From Chrysomallon squamiferum (lineage: Eukaryota > Mollusca > Gastropoda > Neomphalida > Peltospiridae): DNA of 64,000 nt. A model generated the notes under the pieces. That model saw nothing but the letters and a program-made list of their open reading frames with translations, was not told the origin of the DNA and searched no databases. The number at the start of each line of letters is the position of its first letter. The first letter of the stretch is position 1. The stretch is from assembly GCA_012295275.1 (NCBI GenBank), contig CM022667.1, forward strand, positions 19,054,410 to 19,118,409, given 5' to 3'. Both the position numbers and the translations under genes were made by a program. Below, in pieces: positions 19,854 through 64,000 of the stretch.

Positions 19854-22800
19854 TTCTGAAGTGAGTTCAAAGAAAGAAAAACAACAAGAAAAGATTTTTC
19901 AGCAAGTGATGTATTTTACCACCAATGTGTAGACACACCTTTATGTTCATTTATTACATTTTTTTTTTTTTTTTTTTTTAAATTGGCAAACTTAAATAGA
20001 ACAAAAATAAATCTACACATCATATCTACAAAACACACAAAAAAAAAAAAAGAAGGAAACATTTTGTACAGTTTTTGTAAATGCAAAAACAGCAGATTCA
20101 CTGTGGAAGCAAGCATAATTATGACACACACAGACAAACGTACATACAGATTATTTTCAAATATTTAGTTCTTTTTAAATATCAATTTCAGTTAGAAAAA
20201 ATGTAAATAAATAAATAAATAAATAAAATAAGATAAATAACTTACTCAAAGACTGGATAAATATATTTTAAAGTCCTATTGGTACTTACATTCAGTATTT
20301 CAGGGATTTTATATAAATAAATGTGTTTTGAGAGTAAGAAAAGTTACAAAACTGTACCAGCCAGCTGGACTGAAATATAATATTAGAAATATTGTTAGCA
20401 TTCATCGGATTATATGTGTATTTAAAAAGAATTTTCACAGACTGACTTACGACTGCTTATTCATACCCAGTGTATATACGTGCATTTAAAATTTTAATAA
20501 ATTCAAAAAAACATTTTTAATTGTCTCTTTATGAATGAAATTGTGTAATTACAAAAATATGTTTTCTCTGTTTATCAACATTGCTTTCTCTGTTTTAAAC
20601 AGAAAATACAACCACACTGTACTTGTTACAAAGGCACACTAAGAACATGCTACAATAAAATGACAAAATAATCACACCAATTCACAGAACTGACAGTAAG
20701 TTCAGTTAAAAATAAAACAAATCATGAGACAATGAAAAACTAAATAAAGGCACAGTCTTTTGCAGATTCTGGGGTTACAAATAAAATGTATGGCAAACTG
20801 TATGCATATATAACTTTTAAAAGATTTTTAAATGTTTACAGTAGTAATTTTGATTATTTGAAAAATAAAATCTACTGTTGGCACTAATTATTTGTGATTC
20901 AAGAACATTTTTGAAACTTTTACTAAATGCATATAATAACACTTTTACATGAAAACAATTATTTTGATTGATGTAACAGTAAAAAAAATAATTAAATTTA
21001 AAAAAAAAAAAAAAAAACAAAGTCAGGAAAGTTATAATTTTTGTTACTTCTTAGATTTAACAAAAAGTACAATCTCAAAATGTTCAAAAATTATTTTTAA
21101 AAAACCCCAACAAAATCACCCCTTAAGAATTTGGAAGCAAAAAAATATAAAAATTAAATTTTCATGCTTTTTATTTAGAAATTGCTGGTACAATTTAAAA
21201 AAAAATATATACTAATTTGTACAAAATATTTTTATCTAATATTCCTGTCAAAAATATAAAATATATTTTTAACCCTTTAAACATCAACTAACTGAATATA
21301 TTTGTCATAAAAATTTGAAAACAATTTTCACAACTAATCTAAAAAAATAAAAATAATTAAAAAATAATTTAAAAAATATATCAAAAATTATAAATAGTTT
21401 AAAAGCTGTATTTTAATGGGCAGTAACAATATAATTTACACAGGGAAAAATAATAAAAACAACTAATGTAAGCAAAAAACCCACAACAGCTTGGCAGGCA
21501 CTCGTACACAAACGTACCTAGATTAGCACGCATTTGATTATGCACTTGAAAGAGAAAACTGTTAATGGCATCTACAAGTTTACAATCAAATTATGTCACA
21601 AATGAAAACTGCATTTAGCATGGATCAACCCTAAAAGAAAACTAAAATGAATATCCACAAATTTAAAATAATAATAATAATAACAATAATAATAATAATA
21701 ATTATAATTTTAAGGTTTCAGAGTTTAAAAAATGCAAGAAATATACTAAAAGTGCTTGAAATCAAGACTAGATTTAGATGGGCTACTGATGTATTTTGTG
21801 TGTGTTTTTATATGTTAACACAAGTTGTGTGTTAATATGGACATATAGTGTGTGGTGTGTGTATTAAAAACAGATACACACTGATAATCAAATTTTACTT
21901 TAATTGTTGCTGTACTTAACTACCACAGTTTCTCTTAAGTAAAAGTCAGCAATTTTCATGTTAAAAGCATTAAAATAAAAACTTTGATGACAAGGCAGTT
22001 TGCATTAACAATATAAATTTAAAGAAAAAAATTAGAAACAATAATGTATGTGTTGATCACAGTAATTGATTATGTAATAAATACATTTTAAATTAAAAGT
22101 TCAGTTTTAAGTACATTAATGTTTATTTGGTTCACAGTGATCTTATTTAAGATCAGGAAAAACAAGTGCTGGGACAACACAATCATCATATGTTTGGTTG
22201 CTTTCAAAACTGTCTTCATCCCAACCCTGTCTGTCTGTCTGTCTGTCTGTGTGTCTGTGTACATGTTTGAGTCTGTATGTTTTTATCAGTAATTTCTTAT
22301 TTATTTAATAATTGAAATTATTTTAAAAAACAAAAAGACTGTGAATATTTTCAACATCTGGTACCCACGGATTAAGACAACTATAAGTAAATGCAAGGAA
22401 CACAGGATCAACAATGGACAAAACATAAGCAATAATAAAGGAAAATGTAATGGAACAAAACAATAAATTATATCAGTTCAATGAAAAAAACAATAACCTT
22501 TACAAGCAATGAAATGATTTTTGTTAAAAAGAAATTTTTTTTTTTTTTTTTAAATTGTAATTTTTTTTTTTTGAATGAATGAGATGAAGAAAAATTATGA
22601 GACAGTTCAGATCTTGATAAACATTAACAATATAAAATGTTTAAATAAAAAAACTAAGATGAAAATTAAAGGCTGCACAAGGTTTAAATGAAAGCACTCA
22701 ATCACCACATACGTAATCACTGACAAGTGAAAGATCTTGTAAAAGAAAAAAAGAAATAAAAACAACTTTAAAAAAAAACTCCAAAAGATTGAGAACAACA

Positions 22801-23066
22801 ACAACAAAAAAAAGGAATTCTATAATCTTTTTACATTTTTTTCAGGCTATGATTATCTAAATTAATTGAGAATGTTTGTGTGATGGCTAAGCCCTAACTT
22901 GCAATTTTTTAAAATCACATTTAAAATAAAAAAAAAGTAGTTTTCATTAAGTACTGACATTTTTTACTGTGGTGTCCAACAATGGTTTATACTTGAATAT
23001 TAGTGTAAACCACTATCAAAATACACTAAGAAGAATTTCTTTTTTGAAATATTCATTAAATTTTAA

Positions 23067-23099
<33 letters not shown>

Positions 23100-23212
23100 A
23101 AGAAGGAAATTTTTTTAAAAAATAAAAAATTACCTAATTCTTTCTTTCTTTTACAAGAAACATCACACTTAAAAAAAAAAAAAAAAAAAACCTTAAAAAA
23201 CTTTGTTTTCTC

Positions 23213-59713
<36,501 letters not shown>

Positions 59714-60120
59714 CGCAAATAACAGCGGGGTATACGAGACTATTGTATGGAATTCCGTAAATAACTCGGCCGCGCAGACCTATCCACTGTCGCTTCAGCC
59801 ATTACAATGGCGACAGTTCACTCATTGGCGTAGGAATATGTTAAACACAGTCTACCTTAGTTTTTCTTTTGGTATTAACTTGTTGAAAGATATCTATTAT
59901 TAAATAACATTAAATAAAATTCCTCTTCAGATAATTGACAGTTATTTAATATATGTTGAAAGACTGTTGTTTTTTTATGCTGCGTACTCTTTTCACTCTC
60001 GCTAAAACTTGTCGTAAGCCGGAAGTAAAAGTAAAGTCGCACCTTGGTGAACTCAAAACACGCACACGTGCGACGAGTCTGGCGGGAATATTTAAACTGC
60101 AAAATTCTCTTGCGATCCTT
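59714..60120 (-). promoter_or_regulatory. jub 5' UTR and promoter region
   Basis: More G+C and CpG than the surrounding DNA. It contains CCGGAAGT (60019-60026, ETS-like), CACGTG (60065-60070, E-box) and GGCGGGAA (60081-60088, E2F-like), clustered 300-375 bp upstream of the start codon. No TATA box was identified. A short plus-strand ORF here (59953-60171) has no support. Confidence 0.45.
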
Positions 60121-61307
60121 TCAGAAAAGCTTTTTACTCTATGCTGTTATAGACCCATGACAAACAAATAAATTCGCACTTTTTTTTTTTTTTTTTATTA
60201 ATCTCTTAAATTATTTTTTATTTGACTTTTCAAACTATACTACTCAATAAAATAGTGAATAAATTATTACTCTTGCATGCGTCGTATCTGCTAAGACGTT
60301 TCTGTGACATGCGCATTCACAGTCACGTTTAATGTTTGGTACATCAAACGCGGCAAATGACTGGTAGTTAAAATTTCCCATGATACTCAGAAATGCAAAC
60401 CTTCTGATGTGCCGACATAAAATTTAAATGACTTTTGTCAAATCTGGATGAATTATAAAATAGAAGCATTTAATATATATATATATTATATATGTACGTT
60501 TTAAATCATTTTCTCACAAATTACTATAATATAAATAAATAACTTGAAAAAGAAATTAATTAATCCTAAATGTATAAACAAAAAATAAATAAATATTTAA
60601 ATATTTAAAAATTAAAGAAAACCAAAATATGCTGCCAGATAGATAAATAGAACATGATAACTCTTTCATTAATCATACATTCATCTGCTTCAACAAAAAA
60701 TTCACAATCACGAGCATGTGAAATATCTGACGTATCCATCTACTTATCACGTCATTTACAGCTTTCTGTTAATGTTTGTTTGTTTGTTTGTCTATTGTTA
60801 TGTAAGTAATAAAATTATATACACATGCATAAGAAACACACATACACACAGATATAATTATGTATAATAAAATAGCATTAAAAAAATAAAAAGGGCATGC
60901 AAGAACAGAATGAATAGCAACTAAATAAATAAACATGACCCCATATTTAAAATATTTTCAGAATGTATCCTCGGTGTCAGATATATTTCACCACACGCTT
61001 AAAATTTTAGAAATATTTGTATCGCGTGTTTAATTAGGTCACGTATAACGCTGATTGATCGGTTTCCTGTTATCCCGTTGAACTCTAAAAAAAAAAAAAA
61101 ATAAAATAAAATAAATTTTTTTTTTTTTATTAAAACATAATGATAATTCTGTTTGAAAGTATTTGAACGTATTGCGTCATAATAAATAATATCTGAATGA
61201 ATCTACAAATCAAAGTTAGTTTAATCTATATAATTTTTCTGTCTCTATCCTTCTCTGCTGTTATCAATCTCTATTTATTCTTCCTCTTTCTTTAATGCGC
61301 GCACGCA

Positions 61308-61354
<47 letters not shown>

Positions 61355-61412
61355 AAACTCATATTTATAAGCTCGCTTCAAAAGTCAAACATCAGTGAAT
61401 ATGTTAGAGACA

Positions 61413-61446
<34 letters not shown>

Positions 61447-64000
61447 TCTCCTGCAAGAATCAGATATTAAATCTGTATTTCACACATGCTTGTTAAACTG
61501 GAAGACAGATGATTACATAATGAACGAAAATTATTTTTGAAACGTGAATTATTTTAACCTCTGAACTTAAATAAAACGTTGTCACTGTTATCCTCTCTCG
61601 CATTTTAGGCTGTAACGAAACACTTTAAACGTAACGACTCTAACGACAATGCCAGACGACCCAAATGCTAATTAAGGTAAAACCACACAGTCGTCAAATT
61701 AACTGGGACGAAATAAATAATTAGATCTTCTTTCGTATCATTTATTTTTTCCTTCCTTCCTGTTCCATTTAATAGTCTCAAAAATTGCTCTAAATTGCTA
61801 GGTTCGCGCTGCAAAGGGTGGAAAATTAAAGACCCCGTATCAAAGGAATTCGAGGGTCTCGACCCGTTAATACAAACAGTAATTTAAACTTTCAGCTGGT
61901 ATGCACAGACTACTGGTAAATCCCGGATAGGGAATTTCTCTATGCAATTACAGTCAATATTAAAACACAAAATAGGTCCATACATCAAACAGCTAAAGGT
62001 GTGGTCACAGAATGTAACTTTCATCAACATCAAATAAACCGAAGCAGTTTAATGTCACCAGTTGTTGTTATAGAAATAAATAACAGTAGTTGATGGCTTT
62101 AAAATAACATATTAAATGAAATAAATCATAGAAAAAATATCTGCAATACATTCTAAATAGTCAGCCTTTAAATAGCCTGACAGTCTTTACAAATCTGTTT
62201 GTATGATCCAACCTTAAACTTTTTGCAGAGGCTAATTTTAACGGCGTTGTCGTAGGTTTTCATACACCTCTGTTTTTTAACCGTTTGTCCTCTCTGTTCC
62301 GGACCCCATTATTTCGTATAACAGTTTTATTTTTGTTTATGAAGTAACCAAAGAGAAGCAAGTTATAGGTATCAGTGTCCAAGGAAACAACAGAGATTTT
62401 TAAATACAAAAACATTCCTCTTTCTCCTCTTTTCTTCTTTTCTTTCTCATTTCTTTGTTCATCGCTCAATCGCTTCTCTGTCTCTCTTTTTCTCTCACAC
62501 ACTCACAAAGAAACATACACACACACAGACATTTGTTATATACACGTACAAACAGATATACTGTGTCGTTCTTATTTTAAAAAATTAAAATCTAACAGAC
62601 CGAAAAACATATGCTTAGTTAGAGATATAACAATTAATAAGAGAAGAAAGACTAAAAGACAAGCACGGAATTTAACAACAACAAAAATAACAAAACCGTT
62701 TAATTTTTGCTTTCAAATTCTAAATTAAATCCTTAAAATATGCAGAACATCTTTTTTTTTGTTTTTTTTTGTGTGAATGTCACTGTAGTCGTTCACACCC
62801 CTACCGATAACAAGCTGTGTAAAGGAATGTGGATTATTCCGAGGTATTAAATAGTTTTAAATCTTCACCCCTTATGAGTCATAATCTTATGTTGCTTCAG
62901 CAACGTAGTGTCGGGTAAAAATGTCCTGTTTCTATTTTTAAATCGGGTACAAAAAAAGAAGAAAAGAAATAATAAAATAAAGAAATAAAATGACGTGCAG
63001 TATGTAGAAAATTGTTATCTTTACGATAACTGTCGCTGTTGTTGTTGCTGCTGTTGTTATAAATGACATTGTGTTAGGAGGGATAATACTTATTTATATT
63101 TATCATACTTATTAGACACGTTCATGAATTTTAAGTACCTCAAGGTAAACCAGAATAAAACGACAATAATAACAAAAACAAATTAAAAATAATAAATAAA
63201 TAAATAAATAAATAAATACATAAATAAGAAGCAACAATAACAACAACAACAACAATAATAATAAGAAGAAGAAGAAGAAGAAGAAGATGAAGAAGAAGAA
63301 GAAATAAATAAATAAATATATAAAATAGTAAATAAAATAAATAAATAAATAAACAAAACAAAAACAAAAAAAATAAATATAAAAAAATAAATAAATAAAT
63401 TAATTAATTAATAACGATTTTGAGTTAATTAATATTTACTTATCTTTGACACTTTGTTGCCTAGTTACATTTTTTTTTGTTTTGGGATATCTTTTATATT
63501 AGTTCATTTTGATGTTCGTGTTACCACAAAATTAGCATTAGCAAAAGTACTTGTTGTATTACTAGTAGCAGCAGCAGCAGCAGCGACGGTAACAACAGCA
63601 GAAAAATAGTAGTGGCTGTAGTAGTCGCTGTTGTCACGTGAACAGTAATTGTTGACCAAAACGTTTCAATAAACAAAGAACGTCATAATAAAATGACGTG
63701 ACAGGTAAGTTTATCAAGATATGCAGGTAAGAAAGTTTTCTAACGTTATTGTTACAGTTTTGTTGTTGTTGTTTTCTTCATTGTTGTTGTTGATGTTGTT
63801 GCTGTTGTTGTTGCTGTTATTGTTAATGGTCTACAGCTGTTAATTAGGTTTCAATAAATGTTTTTTATTTGCCAAAATATGTATATTGAATTTGTACTAA
63901 ATGAAATATATACAACATAATAATTATGGCATGGATTTAGCATTGAATATTTTAAAATATAAACGATACCGTAAATAAAAGTAGGGGACGTAACTGTTAA
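60121..64000. other. Upstream intergenic DNA, no gene seen
   Basis: AT-rich, with (CA)n at 61312-61350, poly(A) at 61418-61441, (AAG)n near 63263-63301, (AAAT)n runs at 63190-63400, a short (CAG)n near 63570-63585 and (TTG)n tracts at the right end. I found no convincing exon, RNA gene or transposon. Confidence 0.6.

Larger units (their letters stand above)
17804..23212. other. Convergent intergenic / 3' UTR region of MORN1 and jub
   Basis: The two genes end towards each other here. A plus-strand AATAAA at 19006-19011 could serve MORN1 if it ends at 17803; a minus-strand AATAAA at 22305-22300 is one candidate for jub. Many AT-rich alternatives make both calls weak. The region holds a degraded SINE near 19400, homopolymer runs and a (TCTG)n run at about 22207-22250. 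No further gene was supported. Confidence 0.6.

Noticed and set aside
61780-61880. Possible tRNA gene around GGTTCGCGCTGC
   Set aside because: The B-box resemblance is partial and no cloverleaf could be folded by eye.

Overview
This window is AT-rich, intron-rich animal nuclear DNA, most likely from a mollusc. Three things support this: canonical GT-AG introns crowded with microsatellites, metazoan gene families, and degraded interspersed repeats that resemble the tRNA-headed SINE-like family common in gastropod and bivalve genomes. No bacterial, viral, CRISPR or operon-like content was seen. All gene models were built by hand from splice sites and reading-frame continuity. No alignment or transcript data were available.

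Layout: (1) Positions 89-2159, minus strand, hold the first three coding exons of a NECAB-family EF-hand gene, which runs off the left edge. Its second intron carries a decayed extra copy of the EF-hand exon. (2) Positions 2160-3032 separate the NECAB and MORN1 start codons, which face away from each other, so a shared bidirectional promoter is likely. (3) Positions 3033-17803, plus strand, hold a 14-exon MORN1 gene model of about 575 residues: eight MORN units, a conserved middle domain, a charged low-complexity insert, and the C-terminal MORN1 signature. (4) Positions 17804-23212 are a convergent intergenic and 3' UTR region with a degraded SINE. (5) Positions 23213-59713, minus strand, hold an 8-exon Ajuba/LIMD1/WTIP-family gene (jub, 857 residues) with a long disordered pre-LIM region, three complete LIM domains and a long tail ending in a PDZ-ligand-like TDL. 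Its 36 kb of introns contain a hAT-like MITE, hairpins, a tandem duplication, a degenerate satellite and some higher-complexity islands. (6) Positions 59714-64000 hold the jub promoter and upstream AT-rich DNA with no recognisable gene.

The three genes do not form a pathway. By family knowledge, NECAB is a neuronal-type calcium-binding adaptor, MORN1 a MORN-repeat scaffold, and jub an adaptor at cell junctions that restrains Hippo (LATS/Warts) signalling. The most interesting observations are the four PPxY motifs and six SPR-type repeats in the jub pre-LIM region, a duplicated intronic element combining RFX-like and TEAD-like motifs inside jub, the decayed NECAB exon duplicate, and the roughly 580 bp UG tract just upstream of a MORN1 splice acceptor. 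I found no clearly new multi-gene system.
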